Below, one piece after another: positions 36,061-46,069 of a stretch of 64,000 nt of DNA. The stretch covers positions 310,001 through 374,000 of the forward strand of contig NZ_MRST01000023.1 in NCBI RefSeq assembly GCF_001902145.1, read 5' to 3'. The notes under the pieces are model-generated. The model was given only the letters and a program-made list of their open reading frames with translations, searched no databases and was not told the DNA's origin. This DNA comes from Pseudomonas fluorescens (GTDB lineage Bacteria > Pseudomonadota > Gammaproteobacteria > Pseudomonadales > Pseudomonadaceae). A program made the translations under genes and the position numbers. How positions within the stretch are numbered: position 1 is the stretch's first letter; the number at the start of each line of letters is the position of its first letter.

Positions 36061-36155
36061 CTCATTAATTGATTAAGGAATGTACGCCGGCCAGTGTAAT
36101 GCAAGAATCGGGCGCGGCGTAGTGCGTCTGTCATACGGCTACATAAACACGGGAT

Positions 36156-37158
<1,003 letters not shown>

Positions 37159-38190
37159 ATGAAGGTATTGAAATCCACCCTGGCCATCGTCACTGCGGCG
37201 GCTGTACTGGGTGTCAGTGGTTTTGCCCAGGCGGGCGCCACCCTCGACGGCGTGCAGAAGAAAGGCTTCGTGCAGTGCGGTGTAAGTGACGGCCTGCCGG
37301 GTTTCTCGGTGCCGGATGCCAGCGGCAAGATCCTCGGGATCGACGCTGACTATTGCCGCGCTGTGGCAGCTGCCGTATTTGGCGATGCCACCAAGGTCAA
37401 GTTCAGCCAGTTGAACGCCAAGGAGCGTTTCACCGCGCTTCAGTCAGGCGAAGTCGACATCTTGTCGCGCAACACCACCATGACCAGCTCTCGCGACGCG
37501 GGCATGGGCCTGAAATTCCCGGGCTTCATTACCTATTACGACGGCATCGGCTTTCTGGTGAACAACAAGCTGGGCGTCAAGAGCGCCAAGGAACTGGACG
37601 GTGCAACCATCTGCATCCAGGCCGGTACCACCACCGAGCTGAACGTTTCCGACTACTTCCGCGCCAACAACCTCAAATACACCCCGATCACCTTCGACAC
37701 TTCCGATGAAAGCGCCAAGTCGCTGGAGTCCGGGCGTTGCGACGTGCTGACGTCCGACAAATCCCAGCTGTTCGCCCAGCGCAGCAAGCTGGCCGCACCG
37801 AAAGACTACGTGGTGCTGCCGGAAACCATTTCCAAGGAGCCCCTGGGCCCGGTCGTGCGCAACGGTGACGACGAGTGGCTGGCCATCGTGCGCTGGGTGG
37901 GTTACGCCATGCTCAATGCTGAAGAGGCCGGTGTGACCTCCAAGAACGTCGAAGCCGAGGCCAAGGCCACCAAGAACCCGGACGTTGCACGTCTGCTCGG
38001 TGCCGACGGCGAATACGGCAAAGACCTGAAAGTGAAGAAGGACTGGGTGGTACAGATCGTCAAGCAAGTGGGTAACTACGGCGAGATGTTCGAGCGCAAC
38101 CTGGGCAAGAGCACGCCGCTGGAAATCGACCGTGGCCTGAACGCCCTGTGGAACAACGGCGGCATTCAATACGCACCCCCTGTGCGCTGA
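37159..38190 (+). CDS. aapJ: General amino-acid ABC transporter, periplasmic binding protein AapJ
   Basis: A 343-residue protein with signal peptide MKVLKSTLAIVTAAAVLGVS...AQA and the family-3 binding-protein fold: CGVSDGLPGFSVPDASG, GIDADYCRAVAAAVFGD, ERFTALQSGEVDILSRN. It captures L-amino acids for the AapQM permease. GGAGG lies 6 nt before this ATG. It is the first gene of aapJQMP, under the sigma-54 promoter. A stem-loop follows the stop, a common way to keep binding-protein mRNA more abundant than permease mRNA. Confidence 0.93.
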   Translation: MKVLKSTLAIVTAAAVLGVSGFAQAGATLDGVQKKGFVQCGVSDGLPGFSVPDASGKILGIDADYCRAVAAAVFGDATKVKFSQLNAKERFTALQSGEVDILSRNTTMTSSRDAGMGLKFPGFITYYDGIGFLVNNKLGVKSAKELDGATICIQAGTTTELNVSDYFRANNLKYTPITFDTSDESAKSLESGRCDVLTSDKSQLFAQRSKLAAPKDYVVLPETISKEPLGPVVRNGDDEWLAIVRWVGYAMLNAEEAGVTSKNVEAEAKATKNPDVARLLGADGEYGKDLKVKKDWVVQIVKQVGNYGEMFERNLGKSTPLEIDRGLNALWNNGGIQYAPPVR

Positions 38191-38205
38191 TCGCTGATGG
38201 TTCTG

Positions 38206-38232
38206 TCACCCGGTAGGCCAACTGCCGGGTGA
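38206..38232 (+). other. Stem-loop between aapJ and aapQ
   Basis: TCACCCGG and CCGGGTGA form a perfect 8-bp stem with an 11-nt loop, 15 nt after the aapJ stop. Only TGTTCTG follows, with no T-run, so partial termination or 3'-end protection of the binding-protein mRNA is more likely than full termination. Confidence 0.65.
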
Positions 38233-38262
38233 TGTTCTGTTCCATTATTTTCGGGGCACTTC

Positions 38263-39444
38263 ATGCAAAATCAAATCGGCGCACCCAAGCAGAAGCTCAG
38301 CTTCAGCGACCCCAAAGTGCGTGCGTGGCTGTTCCAGATCATCACGATCGTGGCGGTGGTCTCGCTGGGCTGGTACCTGTTCCATAACACCCAGACCAAC
38401 CTGCAACACCGGGGCATCACCTCGGGTTTCGACTTTCTTGAGCGCAGTGCCGGCTTCGGCATCGCGCAGCACTTGATCGACTACACCGAATCGGACAGCT
38501 ATGCCCGGGTGTTTGTCATCGGCCTGCTCAACACTTTGCTGGTGACCGTCATCGGTGTGGTGCTGGCAACCCTGCTGGGCTTCATCATCGGCGTGGCACG
38601 TTTGTCGCCCAACTGGATGATCAACAAGCTGGCGACGGTGTACGTGGAGGTATTCCGCAACATTCCGCCGCTGTTGCAAATCCTGTTCTGGTACTTCGCG
38701 GTGTTCCTGACCATGCCAGGGCCGCGCAACAGCCATAACTTCGGTGACACCTTCTTTGTCAGCAGCCGTGGCCTGAACATGCCGGCAGCGCTGGCGTCCG
38801 ACGGGTTCTGGCCGTTTGTGGCCAGCCTGGTGGTCGCTATCGTTGCCATCGTGCTGATGACCCGCTGGGCCAACAAGCGCTTTGAAGCGACGGGGGTTCC
38901 TTTCCATAAATTCTGGGCGGGCCTGGCGCTGCTGCTGGTGATCCCGGCGTTGTGCGTGTCGATCTTCGGTACGCCATTGCATTGGGAAATGCCCAAGCTT
39001 GCGGGCTTCAACTTTGTGGGTGGCTGGGTGCTGATCCCGGAACTGCTGGCGTTGACCTTGGCGCTGACGGTGTACACGGCGGCGTTTATTGCCGAGATCG
39101 TGCGCTCGGGCATCAAGTCCGTCAGCCATGGCCAGACCGAAGCGGCACGTTCACTGGGCCTGCGCCCGGGGCCGACGCTGCGCAAGGTCATCATCCCGCA
39201 AGCGTTGCGCGTGATCATTCCGCCGCTGACCAGCCAATACCTGAACCTGGCGAAAAACTCGTCGTTGGCCGCCGGTATCGGTTATCCGGAAATGGTTTCG
39301 CTGTTTGCCGGCACGGTGCTCAACCAGACCGGCCAGGCCATTGAAGTCATTGCCATCACCATGAGCGTGTACCTGGCGATCAGCATCAGCATTTCCCTGC
39401 TGATGAACTGGTACAACAAGCGCATTGCGCTGATCGAGCGGTGA
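38263..39444 (+). CDS. aapQ: Amino-acid ABC transporter permease AapQ
   Basis: A 393-residue inner-membrane protein with about eight hydrophobic segments. The first half has the His/Glu/Gln/Arg-type permease start GLLNTLLVTVIG, and the EAA loop is VSHGQTEAARSLGLRPGPT. It is larger than most polar amino-acid permeases (~230) because of the extended inner region characteristic of AapQ. It pairs with AapM. The next gene follows after 10 nt. Confidence 0.93.
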   Translation: MQNQIGAPKQKLSFSDPKVRAWLFQIITIVAVVSLGWYLFHNTQTNLQHRGITSGFDFLERSAGFGIAQHLIDYTESDSYARVFVIGLLNTLLVTVIGVVLATLLGFIIGVARLSPNWMINKLATVYVEVFRNIPPLLQILFWYFAVFLTMPGPRNSHNFGDTFFVSSRGLNMPAALASDGFWPFVASLVVAIVAIVLMTRWANKRFEATGVPFHKFWAGLALLLVIPALCVSIFGTPLHWEMPKLAGFNFVGGWVLIPELLALTLALTVYTAAFIAEIVRSGIKSVSHGQTEAARSLGLRPGPTLRKVIIPQALRVIIPPLTSQYLNLAKNSSLAAGIGYPEMVSLFAGTVLNQTGQAIEVIAITMSVYLAISISISLLMNWYNKRIALIER

Positions 39445-39454
39445 GGACACACCC

Positions 39455-40552
39455 ATGACTACGCATACGTTCAAACCTGACATGCCACCGCCGAGCAAAG
39501 TCTTCGGGCCGGTGGCCTGGATGCGCGCCAACTTGTTCTCGAGCTGGCTCAATACACTGCTGACCTTGCTGGCGATCTACCTGGTGTACCTGGTGGTGCC
39601 ACCGATCCTGCACTGGGCCATCCTCGATGCCAACTGGGTGGGCACCACTCGCGCCGACTGCACCAAGGAGGGCGCCTGCTGGGTGTTTATCCAACAGCGC
39701 TTCGGCCAGTTCATGTATGGCTATTACCCCGTCGACCTGCGCTGGCGCGTGGACATGACGGTATGGCTGGCCATCGTGGGCGTGGCGCCGTTGTTTATCT
39801 CGCGTTTCCCTCGCAAGGCGATCTACGGCCTGGGCTTTCTGGTGCTGTACCCGATTATCGCCTACTGCTTGCTGCACGGCGGCGTGTTCGGCCTGAGCAA
39901 TGTGGCGACCAGCCAATGGGGCGGCCTGATGCTGACCCTGGTGATCGCCACCGTGGGCATCGCCGGCGCCTTGCCGCTGGGCATTGTGCTGGCGCTGGGA
40001 CGGCGTTCGAACATGCCGGCCATTCGGGTGGTCTGCGTGACCTTCATCGAGTTCTGGCGCGGCGTGCCGTTGATCACGGTGCTGTTCATGTCGTCGGTGA
40101 TGCTGCCGCTGTTCCTGCCCGAGGGCATGAACTTCGACAAGCTGCTGCGGGCGCTGATCGGTGTGATTCTGTTCCAGTCTGCCTATGTGGCCGAGGTGGT
40201 GCGCGGTGGCTTGCAGGCGATTCCCAAGGGCCAATACGAAGCGGCCGCAGCGATGGGGCTGGGCTACTGGCGCAGCATGGGCCTGGTGATCTTGCCGCAA
40301 GCCTTGAAGATGGTGATCCCTGGGATCGTCAACACCTTCATCGCCCTGTTCAAGGACACTAGCCTGGTGATCATTATCGGCCTGTTCGACCTGCTCAACA
40401 GCGTCAAGCAAGCCGCCGCCGACCCCAAATGGCTGGGCATGGCCACTGAAGGCTACGTGTTCGCCGCCCTGGTGTTCTGGATTTTCTGTTTTGGTATGTC
40501 GCGCTATTCCATGCATCTGGAACGCAAGCTCGACACTGGCCACAAGCGTTAG
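39455..40552 (+). CDS. aapM: Amino-acid ABC transporter permease AapM
   Basis: A 365-residue inner-membrane protein, partner of AapQ. It has an N-terminal helix, a periplasmic Cys-containing loop ([14 protein letters not shown]), then the permease core with [14 protein letters not shown] and the EAA-type loop [18 protein letters not shown] that contacts the ATPase. The last helix ends before [23 protein letters not shown] precedes the ATG. Confidence 0.93.
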   Translation: MTTHTFKPDMPPPSKVFGPVAWMRANLFSSWLNTLLTLLAIYLVYLVVPPILHWAILDANWVGTTRADCTKEGACWVFIQQRFGQFMYGYYPVDLRWRVDMTVWLAIVGVAPLFISRFPRKAIYGLGFLVLYPIIAYCLLHGGVFGLSNVATSQWGGLMLTLVIATVGIAGALPLGIVLALGRRSNMPAIRVVCVTFIEFWRGVPLITVLFMSSVMLPLFLPEGMNFDKLLRALIGVILFQSAYVAEVVRGGLQAIPKGQYEAAAAMGLGYWRSMGLVILPQALKMVIPGIVNTFIALFKDTSLVIIIGLFDLLNSVKQAAADPKWLGMATEGYVFAALVFWIFCFGMSRYSMHLERKLDTGHKR

Positions 40553-40562
40553 GAGTTTTTTG

Positions 40563-41327
40563 ATGAGCGAAGCAATCAAACAGCCTGTGAGCCCTGAAGG
40601 CATTATCCAGATGCAGGGCGTCAACAAGTGGTACGGCCAGTTCCACGTGTTGAAAGACATCAACCTCAACGTCAAGCAGGGCGAGCGCATCGTGCTGTGC
40701 GGCCCGTCGGGCTCGGGCAAGTCCACCACCATCCGCTGCCTCAATCGCCTGGAAGAACACCAGCAAGGCCGCATCGTGGTCGATGGGGTGGAGCTGACCA
40801 ATGACCTCAAGCAGATCGAAGCGATCCGCCGTGAAGTGGGCATGGTGTTCCAGCACTTCAACCTGTTCCCGCATTTGACCATCCTGCAAAACTGCACGCT
40901 GGCGCCGATGTGGGTGCGCAAGATGCCCAAGCGCAAGGCCGAGGAAATCGCCATGCATTACCTGGAGCGTGTGCGTATTCCGGAGCAGGCCCACAAGTTT
41001 CCGGGGCAGCTTTCAGGTGGCCAGCAACAGCGCGTGGCGATTGCCCGTGCGCTGTGCATGAAGCCGAAAATCATGCTGTTTGATGAGCCGACATCGGCGC
41101 TGGACCCGGAGATGGTGAAAGAGGTACTGGACACCATGATCGGCCTGGCCGAAGACGGCATGACCATGTTGTGCGTGACCCACGAGATGGGTTTTGCCCG
41201 CACCGTGGCCAACCGCGTGATCTTCATGGACAAGGGCGAGATCGTTGAGCAGGCGGCGCCGAATGACTTCTTTGATAACCCGCAGAATGAGCGGACCCGG
41301 TTGTTCTTGAGCCAGATACTGCATTGA
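40563..41327 (+). CDS. aapP: Amino-acid ABC transporter ATPase AapP
   Basis: A 254-residue ATPase of the polar amino-acid uptake class. Walker A is GPSGSGKST, the signature [14 protein letters not shown], Walker [15 protein letters not shown] and the switch VTHEMGFA. It energises AapQM. TAGGAG lies before the ATG, 10 nt after aapM. A strong terminator follows within 10 bp of the stop, closing the operon. Confidence 0.96.
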   Translation: MSEAIKQPVSPEGIIQMQGVNKWYGQFHVLKDINLNVKQGERIVLCGPSGSGKSTTIRCLNRLEEHQQGRIVVDGVELTNDLKQIEAIRREVGMVFQHFNLFPHLTILQNCTLAPMWVRKMPKRKAEEIAMHYLERVRIPEQAHKFPGQLSGGQQQRVAIARALCMKPKIMLFDEPTSALDPEMVKEVLDTMIGLAEDGMTMLCVTHEMGFARTVANRVIFMDKGEIVEQAAPNDFFDNPQNERTRLFLSQILH

Positions 41328-41336
41328 TGATGGGTT

Positions 41337-41373
41337 AAAAAACAAACCCGGCCTGGTGCCGGGTTTGTTTTTT
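41337..41373. terminator. Bidirectional terminator between aapP and mqsA
   Basis: Perfect 16-bp arms AAAAAACAAACCCGGC / GCCGGGTTTGTTTTTT around CTGGT. The A-run/T-run ends allow termination in both directions: for aapJQMP (plus) and for mqsRA (minus), whose stop lies 5 bp away. Confidence 0.93.
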
Positions 41374-41377
41374 GGGG

Positions 41378-41872
41378 TCAGGACGCTTTGAACGTTTCCG
41401 GTGTGTCACTTACTGTGTAGCTGAATGCACCGCGCATATCAGCGCCTTCGGCCAAGACCTTCGCATCGGCAAGCAAGTGAGGGTGCCGATCCAATAGCCG
41501 CATCAGCAGCACCAAGGGTTTAGGGGCAAGAAGCTCGCCGCGCTCGTAACGCGAGAAGGCGTTGTGGCCGCCACCGGACAGTAACTCCACGGCTTCTTTT
41601 TGGGTAAGGTGCAATTTGCGGCGGGTGCGTTTCATCTCGGCGCCGATCATTTGCCGGACGGCAAGCACCAATTCATCTTTCGCCTCGCCGTAGCGGTCTG
41701 CGCTGTCGTTGTCAGGATCCCAGAATCCGTCGCCGCAAACCATGCATTCCCAGCCGGAAAGGTTGTCGACCCGGCGCTCCATGCCTTTGATGCGGATGGT
41801 TTCGCTGCGGCCCTCGAAATAACTCAATGCATCAGGGGCGCCGCACATGTAGCACAGCTCTCTTTTTTTCAT
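41378..41872 (-). CDS. mqsA: MqsA-family antitoxin / regulator
   Basis: A 164-residue antitoxin. The N-terminal zinc domain has CYMC (residues 7-10) and CMVC as the second pair. The C-terminal XRE-type helix-turn-helix (~80-135) contains LTQKEAVELLSGGGHNAFSRYERGE, the DNA-reading segment of MqsA. It neutralises MqsR and represses the operon by binding a palindrome. It is longer than E. coli MqsA (131), with a C-terminal tail of about 30 residues. Its start overlaps the mqsR stop by 4 nt. Confidence 0.88.
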   Translation of the reverse strand: MKKRELCYMCGAPDALSYFEGRSETIRIKGMERRVDNLSGWECMVCGDGFWDPDNDSADRYGEAKDELVLAVRQMIGAEMKRTRRKLHLTQKEAVELLSGGGHNAFSRYERGELLAPKPLVLLMRLLDRHPHLLADAKVLAEGADMRGAFSYTVSDTPETFKAS

Positions 41873-42180
41873 GGGTTCTTCTCCTTGAAGGAGATTACCG
41901 GAGGCCTACCATCTGCGCGGTATGTGACCTTGATGTAAATCTCCGTACCTTTTGAACTCGTATGGTAAACGTCCTGCCAGACCCGATGGTCGCCATAAGT
42001 GGTCATCGACTTGTACAACATGCAGTGTTGTAACGCGTAAATGACCGCCTGCATTTGCGCGAGACTAAGACCGAGACTAACGCCGCATTCCTCTGCCGTC
42101 CGAGTAAATGCCTTCCTCCCAAGTCGCCTGACATCCGTCTTTATCAGCGCCAAATCGTAATGAGGTGTGTATTTTTCCAT
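41869..42180 (-). CDS. mqsR: MqsR-family toxin (mRNA interferase)
   Basis: A 103-residue toxin with the usual gene order, toxin before antitoxin, with a 4-nt overlap. Motifs: MEKYTPHYDLALIK at the start, YALQHCMLYKSMTTYGDHRVWQDVY and YIKVTY. MqsR is a RelE-fold ribonuclease that in E. coli cuts mRNA at GCU. Catalytic residues proposed for E. coli (Lys56, Gln68, Tyr81) plausibly correspond to the Lys, Gln and Tyr in YKSMTTYGDHRVWQDVYH. The length is close to E. coli MqsR (98). Confidence 0.88.
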   Translation of the reverse strand: MEKYTPHYDLALIKTDVRRLGRKAFTRTAEECGVSLGLSLAQMQAVIYALQHCMLYKSMTTYGDHRVWQDVYHTSSKGTEIYIKVTYRADGRPPVISFKEKNP

Positions 42181-42198
42181 AAGACACCTGCGTCCAAT

Positions 42199-42219
42199 AA
42201 TTACCCTCTAAGGGTAATT
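42199..42219. promoter_or_regulatory. MqsA operator palindrome
   Basis: Perfect arms AATTACCCT and AGGGTAATT around CTA, 19-39 bp upstream of the mqsR ATG. E. coli MqsA binds palindromes of the same design (AACCT-TTT-AGGTT), so this is the expected autoregulatory operator. Confidence 0.8.
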
Positions 42220-42298
42220 TTACCAATCGAAAATACTGCTCCTTTTCCTGCCTAAGAACCCTAGTGCGTTGCCTTTGTAGGCAACTCCGAATAGCCTG

Positions 42299-42315
42299 TA
42301 GGAAAATTCATCCTA
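42299..42315. promoter_or_regulatory. Candidate operator of the GntR regulator
   Basis: TAGGA-AAATTCA-TCCTA is a perfect 5-bp dyad 24 bp before the start of the GntR gene. Autoregulation by FadR-type regulators through such dyads is common. The support is symmetry and position only. Confidence 0.4.
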
Positions 42316-42339
42316 TGATTGGACGAAAGCGCAAATCCC

Positions 42340-42999
42340 ATGACAGACATCGCCCCGCTGTTCAAACGCTCCCTGGTCGATCAGGCGCTGGAGCAACTGC
42401 GCCTGCGCATCTCCCAGGGCGTATGGGCCATCGGCGAGCGCCTGCCCACCGAGCCCGAGTTGTCCGCCGAGCTGGGTATCAGCCGTAACACCGTGCGTGA
42501 AGCCATGCGCGTATTGGCCTTCTCTGGCTTGATCGAAATCCGCCAGGGCGATGGCAGTTACCTGCGCTCGATGACCGACCCGCTGGGTACGATGCGGGCG
42601 CTGTCCCATTGCACGCTGGAGCAGGCGCAGGAGACGCGCCAGATTCTGGAAGTAGAGGCCATCGGCCTTGCCGCATTGCGTCGTACCGAAGCGGACCTTG
42701 AGGCCTTGCGCAAGGCGCTCGCCCTCAGCGCCGAGCGGTATCAGGGTGACCTGGAGGCCTATATCAGCGCCGATCTGGTGTTCCACCAGCACTTGGTGGA
42801 TGCGGCGCACAACCCGGCCTTGAGCGAGCTGTACCACTACTTCTCCGCCATCGTCGGCGCGCAATTGCGCCAGACCCTGAACCGCTCACCGCGACGCCAG
42901 GCGGTGTTCGACCTGCATGGAGCGCTGCTCGATGCGGTGGAACAACAAGACCCGGACCGCGCCAAATCCCTCTGCCGGCAGTTGATCAATGAACCCTGA
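42340..42999 (+). CDS. FadR-subfamily GntR transcriptional regulator
   Basis: A 219-residue regulator. The N-terminal winged HTH (~10-75) contains GERLPTEPELSAELGISRNTVREAMRVLAFSGLIEIRQGDGSYL. The C-terminal FCD helical domain (~90-215) has metal/ligand-type His residues in HQHLVDAAHNPAL and DLHGALLDAV. The MFS gene starts 11 nt before its stop, so the two are coupled and the regulator probably senses that transporter's substrate. An ATG seven codons after an alternative TTG-type start is used. Confidence 0.85.
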   Translation: MTDIAPLFKRSLVDQALEQLRLRISQGVWAIGERLPTEPELSAELGISRNTVREAMRVLAFSGLIEIRQGDGSYLRSMTDPLGTMRALSHCTLEQAQETRQILEVEAIGLAALRRTEADLEALRKALALSAERYQGDLEAYISADLVFHQHLVDAAHNPALSELYHYFSAIVGAQLRQTLNRSPRRQAVFDLHGALLDAVEQQDPDRAKSLCRQLINEP

Positions 43000-44254
43000 A
43001 GCCCCACGCAAGACCGAACTCGAAGAACTGTTGATCGACGCCGAAGCTGACGACGACAGCGTGCAGCAGGCGCAGCCGAGCGTGGTTCGGCCATGGCTGC
43101 TGTTGCTGGGCCTGGTTTTGGTGGCCTTGAACCTTCGCCCGGCCTTGTCGAGCCTGTCGCCGTTGCTGGCAGAGGTTTCGAACAGTTTGGGGTTGTCCGC
43201 CGCCAAGGCCGGTTTACTGACCACCTTGCCGGTGCTGTGCCTGGGCCTGTTTGCACCCACTGCGCCGATACTGGCACGGCGTTTCGGCGCCGAGCGCGTG
43301 GTGCTCGGTATCCTGCTTAGCTTGGCCGCCGGGATCATCTTGCGCAGTTCGTTCGGTGAGGTGGGGTTGTTCCTCGGTAGCCTGGTTGCAGGGGCGAGTA
43401 TTGGCATCATCGGCGTGTTGCTGCCGGGTATCGTCAAGCGCGATTTCGCCAGGCAGGCTGGCGCCATGACCGGTGTCTACACCATGGCGTTGTGCTTGGG
43501 CGCCGCCATGGCGGCCGGTGCCTCCGTGCCACTGAGCCATGCCTTTGGCGACAGTTGGAAGATCGGCCTGGGCTTCTGGATCCTGCCGGCCCTGGTGGCG
43601 GCCCTGGTCTGGTTGCCCCAGGTTGGGCATAGGCACGGAGCCCATCGTGTGGCCTATCGTGTGAAGGGTTTATTGCGCGATCCGCTGGCCTGGCAGGTCA
43701 CCTTGTACATGGGGTTGCAATCGTCCCTGGCTTATATCGTGTTCGGCTGGTTGCCTTCGATCCTGATCGGCCGCGGCCTGAGCGCGACTGAAGCCGGGTT
43801 GGCGCTGTCGGGCTCGATCATCGTGCAACTGCTCAGCTCCCTGGCCGCACCGTGGCTGGCGACGCGGGGCAAGGACCAGCGCCTGGCGATCGTGGTGGTG
43901 ATGCTGCTGACTCTCGGCGGGCTGTTCGGTTGCCTGTATGCACCGCTGGAGGGCCTGTGGGGGTGGGCGATTTTGCTGGGCCTGGGGCAGGGTGGCACCT
44001 TCAGCCTGGCGCTGACCCTGATCGTGTTGCGCTCGCGCGATTCCCATGTGGCAGCCAACCTGTCGAGCATGGCCCAGGGCATCGGCTACACCCTGGCATC
44101 CATGGGCCCGTTCGCGGTTGGCCTGGTGCATGACTGGACCGGCGGCTGGGCTGCCATTGGCTGGATCTTCGCGGTGATCGGCCTGGGGGCCATCATTGCC
44201 GGGCTTGGCGCCGGGCGTGCGCGCTATGTACAGGTCACCAGCGAGAAGGTTTAG
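42989..44254 (+). CDS. MFS transporter, CynX/NimT family
   Basis: A 421-residue protein with about 12 membrane segments after a charged N-terminal tail (~1-30, ELEELLIDAEADDD). The first helix reads LLLGLVLVALNLRPALSSLSPLL, which is characteristic of CynX/NimT (cyanate or nitroimidazole transporter-like) proteins. The substrate is unknown. It is coupled to the upstream GntR gene. It is convergent with the DUF1120 gene, overlapping its 3' end by 4 bp. Confidence 0.87.
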   Translation: MNPEAPRKTELEELLIDAEADDDSVQQAQPSVVRPWLLLLGLVLVALNLRPALSSLSPLLAEVSNSLGLSAAKAGLLTTLPVLCLGLFAPTAPILARRFGAERVVLGILLSLAAGIILRSSFGEVGLFLGSLVAGASIGIIGVLLPGIVKRDFARQAGAMTGVYTMALCLGAAMAAGASVPLSHAFGDSWKIGLGFWILPALVAALVWLPQVGHRHGAHRVAYRVKGLLRDPLAWQVTLYMGLQSSLAYIVFGWLPSILIGRGLSATEAGLALSGSIIVQLLSSLAAPWLATRGKDQRLAIVVVMLLTLGGLFGCLYAPLEGLWGWAILLGLGQGGTFSLALTLIVLRSRDSHVAANLSSMAQGIGYTLASMGPFAVGLVHDWTGGWAAIGWIFAVIGLGAIIAGLGAGRARYVQVTSEKV

Positions 44255-44895
44255 AGATACACCACTTCCAGCGTGGCCGAGCCATCGAGCGGGGTTTGCA
44301 CACTCAAATCCAGATTCTGGCGAGCATTGATCACCGTCTGCACCGTGACGTTGCCCCCCAGGGTACCGATGGCCGTGGGACCGCTGACGCTGCCCTCCGC
44401 GTCGGTAAAGCCCAGGTAGCTTCGCGAGCCAATATCGATGGGGTTGAGATTGGAGGTGCGCCACGCCAGGCCACCGGTGGTGGACTCGGTGCCGTATACC
44501 TGCGCGGTGTTGCTGGCCTGGGTTTGGCGTGGGTCGAAGGTCAGCGAGTAGACCCCCAGGCGGTTGCCGCTGCTATCGAACCCCAGCCCGTAGTAAATCT
44601 CGCTATTGACCATGGCCGAACCGTCACGGTTGTCGCGCATACGCAGGGCGTAGCGAACCGGGCCATTGCAGGTGATGCCGATATGCAGCGTCTTCAGGGG
44701 CAGGCGGGTGGCGGTCTCCAGGTTCAGGTCTTGTTGGGCAATCTTGCCGTAGTCGATCAGGCCGCCGCTAGAAAGCTGCGGTGAGCAGGCGGCAGGAATA
44801 ATCAGGCCGTGGACGCTCAGGTCCACCGTCGAGGCGGCCAGCACCGAGGGGGCGCAGGCCAGTAACAACAGGCTGGAAAGGATGCGGGTTTGCAT
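44251..44895 (-). CDS. DUF1120 fimbrial-type protein (last gene of fimbrial operon)
   Basis: A 214-residue secreted protein with signal peptide MQTRILSSLLLLACAPSVLA. The DUF1120 start VDLSVHGLIIPAACSPQLSSG has one Cys that can pair with the Cys of LHIGITCNG. RMRDNRDGSA is a family motif, and it ends DGSATLEVVYL. The C-terminal alternating hydrophobic strand is like chaperone-recognised pilin ends. It sits at the 3' end of a chaperone-usher operon with five relatives, so a structural or tip subunit is likely. DUF1120 function is poorly studied. Confidence 0.8.
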   Translation of the reverse strand: MQTRILSSLLLLACAPSVLAASTVDLSVHGLIIPAACSPQLSSGGLIDYGKIAQQDLNLETATRLPLKTLHIGITCNGPVRYALRMRDNRDGSAMVNSEIYYGLGFDSSGNRLGVYSLTFDPRQTQASNTAQVYGTESTTGGLAWRTSNLNPIDIGSRSYLGFTDAEGSVSGPTAIGTLGGNVTVQTVINARQNLDLSVQTPLDGSATLEVVYL

Positions 44896-44918
44896 GGGAC
44901 GGATTCCTCACAGTTGGC

Positions 44919-46058
44919 TCAGGGGTAGACGATTTCGAGCGTGCCGGAACCGTTGATGTGCACCACGTCACGCAAGTCCAGGGTTTGCATCGGCGCCAGG
45001 TAAGTCTTGATGCGCATCGTGCCGGTCAGCGCCTGCACGGCGACCGGCCCGGTGGTAACGCCGGTTTTGTCGGTAAAACCCATGATGCTGTTGGCGGCCA
45101 TGGGGATTTGCCGCGCGGTGGAACTGCTCCACGCCACGCCATTGCTGGTGGAATCGGTGCGGTACAAGCTGGGGAAGGCATCGGCGCTGAATTCGGCCGG
45201 GTCGATGGTCAGGTAAAAACGCCCGATCTCGTTGCGGCTGGCGTCCAGGTCCAGCCCATAAGCCGTTTCATCGGTGCCGCCCGTGGCAGAGCCGTCGCGG
45301 TTGTCCTTCATGCGCAGGGCGAAGCGGATGGGCGCGTCGCAGGTCACGCTCAGGCGCAAGGTACGGGTGGGCAGCGGCGTTTCAGTGCTGGCGTTGAGGT
45401 CTTTGGCGTACAGGGTGCCGTAGTTCACCACGCCTTGGTCGGACAAGCTCGGCAGGCAGGCGATAGGCGCGAAGTGCGCGCGCAGTGTCAGTTCCCGGTA
45501 GCGCCCGTGATGCGCGCCGTACAACATGGCGGAGACTTCCCAGGTGGTCGCATCGCGCACTTGGGTGGCGGCAGGGTCGGCCCAGGCGCGCAGGGTCAAT
45601 TGCAGCGCCAGGGTTTTTCCGCTGAGTACCGTGCCTCGTTCGACGGGTGCGATGCCATGGCCGGGTCGCCATTCCATGACGCTGCCGGTGGCGACGGGCG
45701 CCTGCCCCACGGCGGGCAGCAAGCCCAGCTCCACAGCGCGGCCGTCGAGCAGGGCATTACCGGCTTCAATGGCATAGCTGCCGTGCTCGGTAAACTGCCA
45801 GCGCTGCGGGCTGGCGGCTTGCGCACGGTAGAACAGGCTGAGGTCTTCGGCCTGGGGGCAACTGACGGTCACACTCAAGCGACGCTCGCCGAGCAGGCGC
45901 TGCGGTGCGCTGTCGCTTTGGGTCAGGCGGCTCATCAGGCCGAGATCCAGCAATGGTTCACTGACGTTCAGTTGGCATTCTTCAAAAGCCTGGGCAGTAC
46001 CGGCGACGCCGATCAACAGCCACAGGCACAGTTGACGCAGACAGGTTGCAAGGGGCAT
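44919..46058 (-). CDS. Two-domain DUF1120 protein, candidate fimbrial tip adhesin
   Basis: A 379-residue protein with a signal peptide to about residue 24 (VAGTAQAFEECQL), an N-terminal beta domain (~25-230, two Cys: ECQLNV and VSCPQAED) and a C-terminal DUF1120 domain (~232-379: FAPIACLPSLSDQGVVNYG, RMKDNRDGSA, GSGTLEIVYP). An extra domain in front of a pilin domain is the design of tip adhesins. It directly follows the usher gene. The ATG giving a proper signal peptide is used, not the longer frame. Confidence 0.75.
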   Translation of the reverse strand: MPLATCLRQLCLWLLIGVAGTAQAFEECQLNVSEPLLDLGLMSRLTQSDSAPQRLLGERRLSVTVSCPQAEDLSLFYRAQAASPQRWQFTEHGSYAIEAGNALLDGRAVELGLLPAVGQAPVATGSVMEWRPGHGIAPVERGTVLSGKTLALQLTLRAWADPAATQVRDATTWEVSAMLYGAHHGRYRELTLRAHFAPIACLPSLSDQGVVNYGTLYAKDLNASTETPLPTRTLRLSVTCDAPIRFALRMKDNRDGSATGGTDETAYGLDLDASRNEIGRFYLTIDPAEFSADAFPSLYRTDSTSNGVAWSSSTARQIPMAANSIMGFTDKTGVTTGPVAVQALTGTMRIKTYLAPMQTLDLRDVVHINGSGTLEIVYP

Positions 46059-46069
46059 GGCGGGAGTCC

